DNA of 64,000 nt, from positions 1-64,000 of the forward strand of contig NZ_JACEOL010000033.1 in the NCBI RefSeq assembly GCF_013868055.1, read 5' to 3'. The stretch is from Thermoactinomyces mirandus. GTDB lineage: Bacteria; Bacillota; Bacilli; Thermoactinomycetales; Thermoactinomycetaceae. The notes beneath the pieces are model-generated. The model was not told the origin of the DNA and did no database searches. It worked only from the letters and a program-made list of their open reading frames with translations. The position numbers were made by a program, and so were the translations under genes. Below, piece after piece: positions 53,360-62,716 of this stretch (positions within the stretch are counted from its first letter, which is position 1; each line of letters begins with the position of its first letter).

Positions 53360-53944
53360 ATGCCTTTGGTACCGATGGTAGTAGAACAAACCAATCGTGG
53401 AGAGCGTTCTTACGATATTTATTCCAGGCTTTTGAAAGATCGCATTATCTTCCTTGGGGGTCCGATTGACGATAATGTGGCTAACTTGGTGGTCGCACAA
53501 CTCCTGTTTTTGAGTGCAGAAGACCCGGAAAAAGACATTTTTTTGTACATAAATTCCCCAGGAGGCTCTGTAACAGCCGGAATGGCTATTTACGATACAA
53601 TGAACCATGTACAGCCCCAGGTTTCAACGATTTGTATCGGACTTGCCGCAAGCATGGGAGCCTTCTTGCTTGCTGCTGGAGCAAAAGGAAAACGTGTTGC
53701 CTTGCCTAACAGTGAAGTAATGATTCACCAGCCGTTGGGCGGTGCAAAGGGGCAGGCGACTGACATAAAAATTCATGCTGACTGGATTCTGCGAACCAGA
53801 GAAAGGATTAACCGGATCTTGGCTGAAAGAACTGGTCAGCCCATTGATAAAATCGCTCGGGATACGGATCGTGACTTCTTTATGAGCGCCGAAGAAGCGA
53901 AAAATTACGGCCTCGTAGATCAGGTGATGACAAGCGTCCGTTGA
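53360..53944 (+). CDS. clpP: ATP-dependent Clp protease proteolytic subunit
   Basis: The ATG at 53360 (GAGGTG upstream) gives 194 aa, the usual length. Catalytic Ser is in [14 protein letters not shown], His in [15 protein letters not shown] and Asp in [25 protein letters not shown]-type oxyanion motif reads [21 protein letters not shown]. It forms the tetradecameric protease core used by ClpX and ClpC. It lies 14 bases before clpX; in B. subtilis clpP is elsewhere, so this arrangement resembles proteobacterial tig-clpP-clpX. No CtsR box was seen. Confidence 0.96.
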   Translation: MPLVPMVVEQTNRGERSYDIYSRLLKDRIIFLGGPIDDNVANLVVAQLLFLSAEDPEKDIFLYINSPGGSVTAGMAIYDTMNHVQPQVSTICIGLAASMGAFLLAAGAKGKRVALPNSEVMIHQPLGGAKGQATDIKIHADWILRTRERINRILAERTGQPIDKIARDTDRDFFMSAEEAKNYGLVDQVMTSVR

Positions 53945-53957
53945 AAGGGGTGAGACA

Positions 53958-55223
53958 ATGTTTAAATTCAACGAAGAAAAAGGGCAATTGAAATGTTCAT
54001 TCTGTGGAAAATCTCAGGATCAGGTGCGCAAGCTGGTTGCCGGTCCTGGTGTATATATCTGCGATGAATGCATTGAATTATGCAATGAGATTGTCGAAGA
54101 GGAATTGGGCAACGAAGAGGAAATTGATTTGCAAAACCTGCCCAAACCGCAGGAAATCTGTTCCATCCTTGACCAATTCGTCATTGGACAGGATAGTGCC
54201 AAAAAATCCTTGTCTGTAGCCGTTTATAATCATTACAAACGGATCAACTCCTCACAAAAATCAGACGATGTCGAGTTGCAAAAAAGCAATATCCTGATGG
54301 TTGGTCCTACCGGAAGCGGCAAAACGCTGCTGGCCCAAACCTTGGCACGCATTCTGAATGTTCCCTTTGCCATTGCTGACGCTACTTCCTTGACTGAAGC
54401 CGGCTATGTAGGCGAAGATGTGGAGAATATCCTGCTCAAGCTTATTCAGTCAGCCGATTACGATGTGGAGAAAGCAGAACGCGGGATCATCTATATCGAT
54501 GAAATAGACAAGGTAGCCCGCAAATCGGAAAATCCGTCCATTACCCGTGATGTATCCGGTGAAGGTGTACAACAGGCACTGTTGAAGATCCTGGAAGGAA
54601 CGGTTGCAAGTGTACCTCCGCAAGGCGGTCGAAAACATCCTCATCAGGAATTCATCCAGATTGATACAAGCAACATTCTGTTTATTTGCGGCGGGGCTTT
54701 TGATGGCTTGGAAACGATTATTAAACGGCGGATCGGCAAGAAAGTGATCGGATTCGGAATGGATCAGCAAAGCGTTAACATGAAGCCGGGCGAATATCTG
54801 AAGCTGGTATTGCCTGAAGATCTGTTAAAATTTGGTCTCATTCCGGAATTTGTCGGGCGTCTGCCCGTAATTTCCACCCTGGAACCACTGGATGAGCATG
54901 CTCTGGTGAGAATTCTGAAAGAGCCAAAAAACGCTCTGGTAAAGCAATACCAAAAGCTTTTGGAAATGGATAATGTCGAACTGACATTTGAAAAAGATGC
55001 GCTGGAAGCTATTGCATCCGAAGCGATCAAGCGGAAAACAGGTGCTCGCGGCTTGCGGGCCATCATTGAATCGATCATGTTGGATGTCATGTTTGAATTG
55101 CCTTCACGTGAAGATATTGTGAAATGTGTGATCACCAAAGACACGGTTCTGCAAGGAATTGTTCCCAAATTGATTACACGGGAAGGTCGGGTAATCAAGA
55201 ATAAAAAAGAAGAATCTGCCTGA
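53958..55223 (+). CDS. clpX: ATP-dependent Clp protease ATP-binding subunit ClpX
   Basis: The 421-aa protein has the N-terminal C4 zinc-binding domain ([11 protein letters not shown] and [13 protein letters not shown]), Walker [13 protein letters not shown], Walker [14 protein letters not shown], the pore loop GYVGED, the RKH loop region [15 protein letters not shown], the ClpP-contacting IGF loop as KVIGFGMD, and sensor 2 in [17 protein letters not shown]. It unfolds substrates and feeds them to ClpP. It follows clpP after 13 bases (GGGGTGAG site) and ends in a strong terminator. Confidence 0.97.
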   Translation: MFKFNEEKGQLKCSFCGKSQDQVRKLVAGPGVYICDECIELCNEIVEEELGNEEEIDLQNLPKPQEICSILDQFVIGQDSAKKSLSVAVYNHYKRINSSQKSDDVELQKSNILMVGPTGSGKTLLAQTLARILNVPFAIADATSLTEAGYVGEDVENILLKLIQSADYDVEKAERGIIYIDEIDKVARKSENPSITRDVSGEGVQQALLKILEGTVASVPPQGGRKHPHQEFIQIDTSNILFICGGAFDGLETIIKRRIGKKVIGFGMDQQSVNMKPGEYLKLVLPEDLLKFGLIPEFVGRLPVISTLEPLDEHALVRILKEPKNALVKQYQKLLEMDNVELTFEKDALEAIASEAIKRKTGARGLRAIIESIMLDVMFELPSREDIVKCVITKDTVLQGIVPKLITREGRVIKNKKEESA

Positions 55224-55239
55224 AAGGCAACGGTTGATT

Positions 55240-55270
55240 GCATCTGCTCCCAAATAGCAGATGCTTTTTT
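55240..55270 (+). terminator. Intrinsic terminator after clpX
   Basis: GCATCTGCT (55240-55248) pairs perfectly with AGCAGATGC (55256-55264), followed by six T. Confidence 0.9.
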
Positions 55271-55320
55271 ATATGGAACATGGTATGTTAAAATGTAGTA
55301 GTTTCTTGATCGATTGGAGA

Positions 55321-55353
55321 AGCAGTTCTACGCTCTCGGTAGGGCTGCTTTTT
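55321..55353 (+). terminator. Terminator-like hairpin in the leader of the femX-like gene
   Basis: AGCAGTTCTAC (55321-55331) pairs along its whole length with GTAGGGCTGCT (55339-55349; two G-U pairs), followed by TTTTC. It ends 27 bases before the start codon of the next gene, so it is a candidate attenuator. Confidence 0.6.
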
Positions 55354-55380
55354 CTCGATTAACAAAGGGGTGAGGAGAAA

Positions 55381-56517
55381 TTGTTACAAATTGTATCTGT
55401 AGACAGAGAACATTATTTAGATTTTGTCGAAACACAACCTTATAGAAATTTCATGCAATACCCGTCATGGGCCGATTTGAAGACAGAGTGGAAGTGGATC
55501 AGCGAGTTTTTGGGATGGATGACCGGGGAAGGGAAAATGGTTGGAGGCGCAGTCGTTCTATATAGAAAAGTTCCAGGTTTAAATAAATTTTTGGCATACA
55601 TACCTCGCGGACCAATGATTGATTGGTTTTCCAGTTATCCTTTAAAGGATTGGTTTCATCCATTATTTCACCACCTGAAAAAACGAAATGTCTTCACCGT
55701 AAAAATGGACCCTCCACTGGTAAGCAAAAAATGGTCAGCAGAACGCATTGTCCAATCCATTCAGGATTTTAAATCCCATGGACTGAAACACAGGCGTTTA
55801 ACAGATATCCAGCCGAACCAGATTTTCAACGCGGTTGAATATGTCAAGCAAGAGCTTGCTGAAATTGGATGGAAACGAAACGGCGGTAAAGACAGTTTTG
55901 ATACCGTACAGCCCCAGTTTGTATTTCGACTGAACATGAAAGGAAAGTCGATGGAGCAAATTTTTTCCTCTTTTAATCCGGTTTGGCAAAACCGGATCCG
56001 GCAGGCAGAGAGCGAAGGAATTCAAGTCTATTTAGGCACTGAAAACGATCTGCCTGATTTTCATGATCTGTTGACATTGGCAGCCAAACGGGAACAGTCA
56101 CATGTCCGGGATATTTCCTATTTTGAAAAAATGTTTGAAACGCTGATCCTTGAAAATCCATACCGGATTCGCCTTTATTTGGCGCAAAAAAACAAGCGGT
56201 TGCTCAGTGCAGCTCTTGCGGTAAGGGTGGACGGCCATACCTGGGATTTGTATAATGCAAGGCGAAGTGATTCGCTTGAAGACCCGTCTGCCTATCTCTT
56301 GCGCTGGAAAATGATTCAGGATGCTTATCGAAACGGGGATCGTATCTTTGATTTTCGTGGAATTTCCACGACTTTGGATGAACATAGCCAGTTATATGAA
56401 TTGTTGAAGTTTAAAATGGGCTTTGGCGGTGAAGCCTGCCAATTTATGGGTGAATGGGATTACCCGGTTGTTCCCATGCTGCATTGGGCTTTTGACATGT
56501 ACATGAAAAAAAGATAA
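55381..56517 (+). CDS. FemAB/FemX-family peptidyltransferase (peptidoglycan bridge formation)
   Basis: The 378-aa protein starts with TTG behind AAGGGGTGAGGAG. It has two GNAT-like lobes typical of FemABX: NFMQYPSWADLKTEWKWISEFLGW near the N-terminus, GLNKFLAYIPRGPMIDW, then FRLNMKGKSMEQIFSSFNPVWQNRIRQAESEGIQVYLG, and a C-terminal DLYNARRSDSLEDPSAYLLRWKMIQDAYRNGDRIFDFRGI. Such enzymes use aminoacyl-tRNA to add Gly, Ala or Ser to the lipid II stem peptide. The amino acid is not predictable. The coiled-coil arm of staphylococcal FemA is absent, as in FemX types. It interrupts the usual clpX-lonB neighbourhood. Confidence 0.88.
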   Translation: MLQIVSVDREHYLDFVETQPYRNFMQYPSWADLKTEWKWISEFLGWMTGEGKMVGGAVVLYRKVPGLNKFLAYIPRGPMIDWFSSYPLKDWFHPLFHHLKKRNVFTVKMDPPLVSKKWSAERIVQSIQDFKSHGLKHRRLTDIQPNQIFNAVEYVKQELAEIGWKRNGGKDSFDTVQPQFVFRLNMKGKSMEQIFSSFNPVWQNRIRQAESEGIQVYLGTENDLPDFHDLLTLAAKREQSHVRDISYFEKMFETLILENPYRIRLYLAQKNKRLLSAALAVRVDGHTWDLYNARRSDSLEDPSAYLLRWKMIQDAYRNGDRIFDFRGISTTLDEHSQLYELLKFKMGFGGEACQFMGEWDYPVVPMLHWAFDMYMKKR

Positions 56518-56638
56518 GTTTTGGTTCATTTTGGCTGAACCAAAAAGCATGAGTATCCCTTTCCTCAGGCGGTCATAATACAAACAAAAACAGACGGATT
56601 TTCTTTCAAGTCAGAGGGAGGAAAGGAATGGGCTAGAG

Positions 56639-58300
56639 ATGAGCTGGACTGCTTTACTCATGTTTTTGCAAGTATTTTTTTCCATTATTATAGGTTTATA
56701 TTTCTGGAGTTTATTAAAAAGCCAACAGACCAGCCGCAGTGCAGTTGACAAGGAATCGCGCAAAGAATTGGACCGGCTCAGGGCAATGCGTAAAATTGCG
56801 TTAACGGAGCCCCTGGCTGAAAAAACGAGGCCGGCACGGTTGGAAGATATTGTCGGACAGGAAGAGGGAATCCGTTCGCTGAAAGCTGCATTATGTGGCC
56901 CCAATCCGCAGCATGTGCTGATTTATGGACCCCCTGGAGTGGGAAAAACAGCTGCTGCCCGCGTTATTCTGGAGGAAGCAAAGAAAAACCCCATCTCCCC
57001 GTTTACGAGCCAGTCCAAGTTTATTGAACTGGATGCCACGACCGCCCGGTTTGACGAGCGCGGGATTGCCGATCCCCTGATCGGATCTGTTCATGATCCC
57101 ATTTATCAAGGGGCTGGAGCAATGGGAGCTGCCGGAATTCCCCAGCCTAAGCCGGGAGCGGTCACAAAGGCCCATGGCGGTGTTTTGTTTATTGATGAAA
57201 TCGGGGAATTGCATCCGGTACAAATGAACAAGCTGTTGAAAGTGTTGGAAGACCGGAAAGTCTTTCTGGAAAGCGCTTATTATAGTGAAGAAGATACAAA
57301 TACGCCCAATCATATCCATGATATTTTCCAAAACGGGTTGCCTGCGGATTTTCGATTAATTGGTGCAACGACACGAACGCCGGAAGAAATTCCGCCGGCC
57401 ATTCGCTCGCGTTGTATGGAGATTTTTTTTCGTCCTTTGCTGGCCCATGAAATTGAAAAGGTTGCCGTTCAGGCATTGAAGCGTATTCGCTTTGACTACA
57501 GCAAGAAAGCGATTGAGGTGATCATGCGCTATGCCATGAACGGACGCGATGCCGTAAACATCGTGCAGACGGCGGTGGGACTGGCCATGTCCGAACAGCG
57601 CAGCCGGGTGGAAGCCAGCGATGTGGAATGGGTTGTTCATAGCAGCCAGTTAAGTCCGCGTCCTGATCAGAAAATGCCGGAAAAAGCCGAAATCGGTCTG
57701 GCGACAGGATTGGCCGTATTCGGGCCACATATGGGAGCTATTCTGGAAATTGAGGTTTCTGCCGCCTGTGCCGAACCAGGTGAGGGAACGGTTCGCATTA
57801 CAGGGGTTGTAGAGGAAGAAGAAATGGCAAGCCGCGAGCGGACATTACGCCGTAAAAGCATGGCTCGCGGTTCGGTGGAAAATGTAATGACGGTTCTTCG
57901 CAAAATGGGACTTCAGCCGGATAATTACCATTTGCATATAAATTTTCCAGGCGGTGTGCCAATGGATGGCCCTTCTGCCGGTATTACGATGGCAACGGCG
58001 ATATGTTCAGCGATTAAAGGGATCCCGGTCGATCATCACCTGGCGATGACCGGGGAATTAAGTATACATGGGAATGTCAAGCCAGTTGGCGGGATCATTG
58101 CAAAAGTGGAGGCGGCCAAACAGGCCGGGGCCAAACGCGTGCTGATTCCGAAAGAAAACATGCAGTCTATGTTTACACAGATGGAAGAGATTGAAGTGAT
58201 TCCTGTAGAACGGATTGAAACAGTATTTGATCATGCTTTTGGCCAACAGAAAAAAGCTGGGGCACCAGTTCTCTTTTCACCCACTTCGGCTCCCGTTTAA
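56639..58300 (+). CDS. lonB: ATP-dependent protease LonB
   Basis: The 553-aa protein has an N-terminal membrane segment (LLMFLQVFFSIIIGLYFWSLL), an AAA+ domain (Walker [14 protein letters not shown], Walker B GGVLFIDEIGEL, sensor LIGATTRTPEEIPPAIRSR) and the Lon proteolytic domain with the catalytic Ser in [17 protein letters not shown] and Lys in HGNVKPVGGIIAKVEAAKQAGAKRVLIP. In Bacillus LonB is made in the forespore under sigma-F control. It precedes lonA as in B. subtilis. An untested hairpin (TTGGTTC/GAACCAA at about 56521-56544) precedes it. Confidence 0.95.
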   Translation: MSWTALLMFLQVFFSIIIGLYFWSLLKSQQTSRSAVDKESRKELDRLRAMRKIALTEPLAEKTRPARLEDIVGQEEGIRSLKAALCGPNPQHVLIYGPPGVGKTAAARVILEEAKKNPISPFTSQSKFIELDATTARFDERGIADPLIGSVHDPIYQGAGAMGAAGIPQPKPGAVTKAHGGVLFIDEIGELHPVQMNKLLKVLEDRKVFLESAYYSEEDTNTPNHIHDIFQNGLPADFRLIGATTRTPEEIPPAIRSRCMEIFFRPLLAHEIEKVAVQALKRIRFDYSKKAIEVIMRYAMNGRDAVNIVQTAVGLAMSEQRSRVEASDVEWVVHSSQLSPRPDQKMPEKAEIGLATGLAVFGPHMGAILEIEVSAACAEPGEGTVRITGVVEEEEMASRERTLRRKSMARGSVENVMTVLRKMGLQPDNYHLHINFPGGVPMDGPSAGITMATAICSAIKGIPVDHHLAMTGELSIHGNVKPVGGIIAKVEAAKQAGAKRVLIPKENMQSMFTQMEEIEVIPVERIETVFDHAFGQQKKAGAPVLFSPTSAPV

Positions 58301-58322
58301 AGTATAATTTTCTTGACAGTGA

Positions 58323-58360
58323 TGGCATCCTTACCGTTTTTTATGGATGAAGGGATGCCA
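58323..58360. repeat. Inverted repeat upstream of lonA, with a third copy downstream
   Basis: TGGCATCC (58323-58330) pairs with GGATGCCA (58353-58360). TGGCATCC occurs again at 58409-58416, just after the predicted transcription start of lonA. Confidence 0.6.
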
Positions 58361-58369
58361 ATCGTATCA

Positions 58370-58398
58370 TAGACAAAAGATAATGAATAGGATAAAAT
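58370..58398 (+). promoter_or_regulatory. Promoter of lonA
   Basis: TAGACA (58370-58375), 17 bases, TAAAAT (58393-58398). The predicted start near 58405 gives a leader of about 45 bases in which CCGTT (58415-58419) can pair with AACGG (58435-58439), covering part of the GGAGGTG ribosome binding site. Confidence 0.6.
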
Positions 58399-58449
58399 CG
58401 TACAAAGCTGGCATCCGTTCCTTGTGTTGACAGCAACGGAGGTGCATGT

Positions 58450-60795
58450 ATGGCTGTAAAAGAAGGGGAACATCTTTTGCCTTTACTGCCGCTTAGAGGA
58501 TTGATTGTTTTTCCTACCATGGTTTTACATTTGGATGTGGGAAGGGAAAAATCGGTTCAGGCTTTGGAAAAGGCAATGGTTGACGACGAAAACATGATTT
58601 TGCTTGCTACGCAAAAGGAGCTTCAAATAGAGGTCCCAACTGAAGAGGATATTTACGAAATAGGAACAATTGCCAAGATCCGGCAAATGTTGAAGCTTCC
58701 GAACGGGACGATCCGAGTGCTTGTTGAAGGGCTTAAAAGGGCAAGAATCAAGGGGTATGCCAATACAGACGATTGTTACTTCGTCACATATGAAGAGCTG
58801 CCGGAGCGAGAAGAAGAAGGACTGGATACAGATGCATTGATGCGCGCGGTATTGGATCATTTTGAACAGTATCTGCGGTTATCGAAAAAGCTTTCTCCCG
58901 AAACCTATTCGGTGGTAGCAGACATTGGGGAACCGGGACGCCTGGCGGATGTCATCGCTTCTCATCTTCCGCTCAAAGTTGCCGACAAACAGACGATTTT
59001 GGAAACTCTCGATGTGCAGGCACGGCTGGAAAAGCTGTTGTCCCTGATCCATAACGAAAAAGAAGTGCTGGAACTGGAGAAAAAAATCAGTTCCCGTGTA
59101 AAAAAACAAATGGAAAAAACACAAAAAGAATACTATTTGCGTGAACAAATGAAAGCCATTCAAAAAGAATTGGGCGAAAAAGAGGGTCGCATGGCTGAAG
59201 TGGAAGAGTTGAGGGATAAACTGATCAACCTGAAGGCGCCTGAACAAATCAAGCAAAAAATAGACAAGGAAATTGACCGTTTGGAAAAAGTTCCTACCAG
59301 CTCTGCCGAAGGCGGAGTAATCCGTACCTACATCGAGTGGCTGCTGGAATTGCCGTGGCTGAATGAAACCGAGGATGACCTGAGTCTCAAAAAAGCGGAA
59401 AAAGTATTGAATGAAGATCACTATGGACTGGAAAAAATCAAGGAACGGGTGCTTGAATACTTAGCCGTGCAACAGATGACCAGGAAATTGAAAGGTCCGA
59501 TCCTTTGCCTTGCAGGGCCGCCGGGAGTCGGAAAAACTTCTTTGGCGAAATCCATTGCCCGTGCCCTTAATCGTAACTTCGTACGCATTTCATTGGGCGG
59601 TGTGCGGGATGAAGCGGAAATACGCGGACATCGCCGTACTTACGTTGGGGCCATGCCAGGCAGAATCATCCAGGGAATGAAACAGGCGGGCAGTATCAAT
59701 CCGGTCTTTTTGCTTGATGAAATTGATAAAATGTCCATGGATTTCCGCGGTGACCCGTCAGCCGCTTTATTGGAAGTGCTGGATGCAAACCAGAACTATG
59801 CGTTTAGCGATCACTATATAGAAATCCCGTATGATTTATCCAAAGTCATGTTCATTACAACGGCCAATGCCGTTCATAACATTCCGCGTCCACTGCTGGA
59901 CCGTATGGAAGTACTGTATATATCCGGTTATACGGAAATTGAAAAGGAAGAGATTGCCAAGTCGCATTTGATTCCAAAGCAGTTAAAAGAACATGGTTTG
60001 ACCAAAGAAAATATGCAGATTCAATCTGGTGCGATCCTGAAACTGATCCGCAACTATACCCGGGAAGCAGGAGTCCGGAATTTGGAAAGAGGAATCGGAA
60101 GACTGTGCCGGAAAGCTGTGAAGATCCTTGTATCCGGCACCAAGAAGAAAGTGATTGTCACCCCCAAAAATTTGGAAACCTTTATGGGACCGGAGCGTTT
60201 CCGGTATGGACGGGCAGAGGAAAGCGACCAGGTCGGCGTTGCTACAGGACTCGCCTGGACGGAGACGGGTGGAGACACTTTATCGGTAGAAGTCTCACTG
60301 CTGCCGGGAAAAGGAAAGCTTACCCTGACCGGAAAACTGGGTGATGTCATGAAGGAATCTGCCCAGGCGGCATTTAGTTATATCCGTTCCCGGGCTGAAG
60401 AATTGAATATTGATCCATCCTTTTATGAGAAACAGGATATCCATATCCATGTTCCGGAAGGAGCGATTCCAAAAGATGGGCCTTCTGCCGGAATTACGAT
60501 GGCCACAGCACTGGTTTCCGCCCTGACCGGAATTCCGGTTTCACGTTTTGTGGCGATGACGGGCGAAATTACCTTACGTGGCCGGGTACTTCCCATTGGC
60601 GGGCTTAAGGAAAAAACACTGAGCGCTCACCGGGCGGGAATCAAACACGTTATCTTGCCCAGGGAAAATGAAAAAGATTTGCAAGATATTCCTAAAAGTG
60701 TCCAGAAGGATTTACAGTTCACCCCTGTGGAACATATGGATGAAGTATTGCGGCTGGCGTTAGTGAGGGATCCTTATGCTCGTGAAGAAAGCTGA
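58450..60795 (+). CDS. lonA: ATP-dependent protease LonA
   Basis: The 781-aa protein has the full bacterial Lon layout: LON substrate-binding N-domain ([31 protein letters not shown]), long helices ([19 protein letters not shown]), AAA+ domain (Walker [19 protein letters not shown], Walker [15 protein letters not shown]) and the protease domain with Ser in [18 protein letters not shown] and Lys in [29 protein letters not shown]. It degrades damaged and regulatory proteins in the cytoplasm. It has its own promoter and overlaps engB by 20 bases. Confidence 0.97.
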   Translation: MAVKEGEHLLPLLPLRGLIVFPTMVLHLDVGREKSVQALEKAMVDDENMILLATQKELQIEVPTEEDIYEIGTIAKIRQMLKLPNGTIRVLVEGLKRARIKGYANTDDCYFVTYEELPEREEEGLDTDALMRAVLDHFEQYLRLSKKLSPETYSVVADIGEPGRLADVIASHLPLKVADKQTILETLDVQARLEKLLSLIHNEKEVLELEKKISSRVKKQMEKTQKEYYLREQMKAIQKELGEKEGRMAEVEELRDKLINLKAPEQIKQKIDKEIDRLEKVPTSSAEGGVIRTYIEWLLELPWLNETEDDLSLKKAEKVLNEDHYGLEKIKERVLEYLAVQQMTRKLKGPILCLAGPPGVGKTSLAKSIARALNRNFVRISLGGVRDEAEIRGHRRTYVGAMPGRIIQGMKQAGSINPVFLLDEIDKMSMDFRGDPSAALLEVLDANQNYAFSDHYIEIPYDLSKVMFITTANAVHNIPRPLLDRMEVLYISGYTEIEKEEIAKSHLIPKQLKEHGLTKENMQIQSGAILKLIRNYTREAGVRNLERGIGRLCRKAVKILVSGTKKKVIVTPKNLETFMGPERFRYGRAEESDQVGVATGLAWTETGGDTLSVEVSLLPGKGKLTLTGKLGDVMKESAQAAFSYIRSRAEELNIDPSFYEKQDIHIHVPEGAIPKDGPSAGITMATALVSALTGIPVSRFVAMTGEITLRGRVLPIGGLKEKTLSAHRAGIKHVILPRENEKDLQDIPKSVQKDLQFTPVEHMDEVLRLALVRDPYAREES

Positions 60796-61369
60796 TTTTG
60801 TAATCAGTGCGGTAAAACCGGAACAATACCCGGATGACGCCCTGCCAGAGATTGCTCTGGCCGGGCGTTCCAATGTAGGCAAATCGTCGCTGATCAATTG
60901 TTTGTTGTGCCGCAAAAATCTGGCCCGGACAAGCTCCAAGCCCGGAAAAACACAGACAATCAACTTTTACCGCATTAACGACGCATTTTATTTCGCAGAT
61001 GTTCCTGGGTATGGATTTGCCCGGGTGCCAAAAAGTGTAAAGAAAACATGGGGAAAAATGATGGAAACCTATTTGATCGGAAGAAAACCGCTAAAAGCGG
61101 TGATTCAGATGGTTGACCTTCGGCATCCACCCTCAAAGGATGATCAAACTATGTACGACTTTTTAAAATATCACCAGATTCCTGTATGGGTTGTTGCTAC
61201 GAAAGCGGACAAAGTTCCAAGGGGAAAATGGCAAAAACATTTAAAAATCGTCAAAGAAACTTTAGACATGGAAAAAGAGGATCCGATACTTCTCTTTTCT
61301 GCACAAACTGCATATGGTAAAGAGCAACTGTGGCATTTGATTGTTCAGCAGGTTGCGAACGAGAGATAG
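60776..61369 (+). CDS. engB: Ribosome biogenesis GTP-binding protein YsxC/EngB
   Basis: The 197-aa TRAFAC GTPase has G1 [13 protein letters not shown]3 DVPGYGFA and G4 [10 protein letters not shown], with G2 in the [13 protein letters not shown] loop. It is needed for assembly of the 50S subunit. The start lies inside the end of lonA (20-base overlap), so it depends on lonA translation or re-initiation, as in B. subtilis. The gene next to it there is hemA; here ddl follows instead. Confidence 0.96.
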   Translation: MLVKKADFVISAVKPEQYPDDALPEIALAGRSNVGKSSLINCLLCRKNLARTSSKPGKTQTINFYRINDAFYFADVPGYGFARVPKSVKKTWGKMMETYLIGRKPLKAVIQMVDLRHPPSKDDQTMYDFLKYHQIPVWVVATKADKVPRGKWQKHLKIVKETLDMEKEDPILLFSAQTAYGKEQLWHLIVQQVANER

Positions 61370-61391
61370 ACACTGGAAAGGGTGGGAGAGG

Positions 61392-62489
61392 ATGGGTAAG
61401 AAAATACGTGTTGCCGTACTGTTTGGGGGAAAATCGGGAGAGCATGAAGTATCTCTTCACTCAGCGGCATCGGTGATCAAGGCAATGGATTCCGACAAGT
61501 ATGAAGTGATTCCGGTCGGGATTACCAAGTCGGGACGCTGGCGGTTTGCCCAGGATGCCTTGCCGATGATTGCCGGAAAGATCGAGCAGGAAGTGTATGA
61601 CGAACTGCAAGCCAATTTGCCGATACTTTCCTCCAGAGGAGGAGGAAATTTGCCGGTATTTGCTCCTGGCGAAATTGATGTGGTATTTCCTGTTCTGCAC
61701 GGTACTTATGGCGAAGACGGAACGATTCAGGGAATGATGGAGATTGCGCAAATCCCCTATGTAGGTGCCGGTGTGTTGGCCTCAGCCGTGGGAATGGACA
61801 AAACGATCGCCAAAAAAATATTTGAACAGGAAAGTCTCCCCCAAGGAAAATATGTTTATTTCCTGAAAAGCGAAATTGGAAAACAGCTTGATCAGGTGAT
61901 TGGGAAAGTGGAAGAACAACTTGGCTATCCCTGTTTTGTAAAACCGGCCAATCTGGGATCAAGTGTGGGAATTTCCAAGGCAAAAGACCGCCAGACACTG
62001 ATTGATGCATTAAAGTTGGCAGCCCTTTATGACCGTAAAGTGATTGTGGAAGAATTTATTCCTGCGCATGAAGTCGAGGTGGCCGTTCTGGGGAACGATG
62101 AACCGCAGGCGTCCGTCCCCGGAGAAATTGTGTTTGCCAATGAATTTTATGATTACAAGGCCAAATATCTTGATGGAAAATCCGTAATGCGAATTCCTGC
62201 CGAATTACCGGAGGTGACGGCTGAAACGGTAAGAAAACTGGCGATTCGGGTATTTAAGGCCATTGATTGCAGCGGGCTGGCCCGGGTGGACTTTTTCATA
62301 CGCAAGGACAATGGTGAAGTGCTGGTCAATGAGATCAATACCATGCCCGGATTCACCCCGTTCAGCATGTATGCCAACCTGTGGAAGCATTCCGGACTAT
62401 CTTACTCCGCATTGATCTCCAGGCTGATAGAACTGGCACTTGACCGTTACAGGGAAAGAGCAGAGTTAAAAACATCCTTTGATCTTTAA
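61392..62489 (+). CDS. ddl: D-alanine--D-alanine ligase
   Basis: The ATG at 61392 follows AAAGGGTGGGAGAGG and gives 365 aa. Ddl motifs: VAVLFGGKSGEHEVSLHSAASV at the N-terminus with the Glu that binds the first D-Ala, FPVLHGTYGEDGTIQGMMEIAQIPYVGAGVLASAVGMDKTIAKKIF, the ATP-grasp loop NLGSSVGISKA, and VDFFIRKDNGEVLVNEINTMPGFTPFSMY with metal-binding Glu and Asn. It makes D-Ala-D-Ala for peptidoglycan. The active-site region keeps the Tyr-type sequence of D-Ala-D-Ala (not D-Lac) ligases as far as can be seen. A strong terminator follows. Confidence 0.95.
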   Translation: MGKKIRVAVLFGGKSGEHEVSLHSAASVIKAMDSDKYEVIPVGITKSGRWRFAQDALPMIAGKIEQEVYDELQANLPILSSRGGGNLPVFAPGEIDVVFPVLHGTYGEDGTIQGMMEIAQIPYVGAGVLASAVGMDKTIAKKIFEQESLPQGKYVYFLKSEIGKQLDQVIGKVEEQLGYPCFVKPANLGSSVGISKAKDRQTLIDALKLAALYDRKVIVEEFIPAHEVEVAVLGNDEPQASVPGEIVFANEFYDYKAKYLDGKSVMRIPAELPEVTAETVRKLAIRVFKAIDCSGLARVDFFIRKDNGEVLVNEINTMPGFTPFSMYANLWKHSGLSYSALISRLIELALDRYRERAELKTSFDL

Positions 62490-62490
62490 A

Positions 62491-62517
62491 AAAGGGCTGA
62501 CACACAGCCCTTTTTTT
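62491..62517 (+). terminator. Intrinsic terminator after ddl
   Basis: AAAGGGCTG (62491-62499) pairs with CAGCCCTTT (62505-62513), followed by T. Confidence 0.9.
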
Positions 62518-62716
62518 CAGGAATCCCATGTTTGGCTTTTAAAACCCTGTCATCTTTATACAGGGTGGGAAAAAACGTTGGTTTTGGCTCAATCAATATC
62601 ATCTGGTGTACCGATTCCTGTTTTTAAATCAACGAAATCGCCAAATGTAACAAACAACCGTGTCGAAGTTATTGCAGGTATTCCACAGCCTTGCCCACAA
62701 CCCCTTTTCGGAAATG

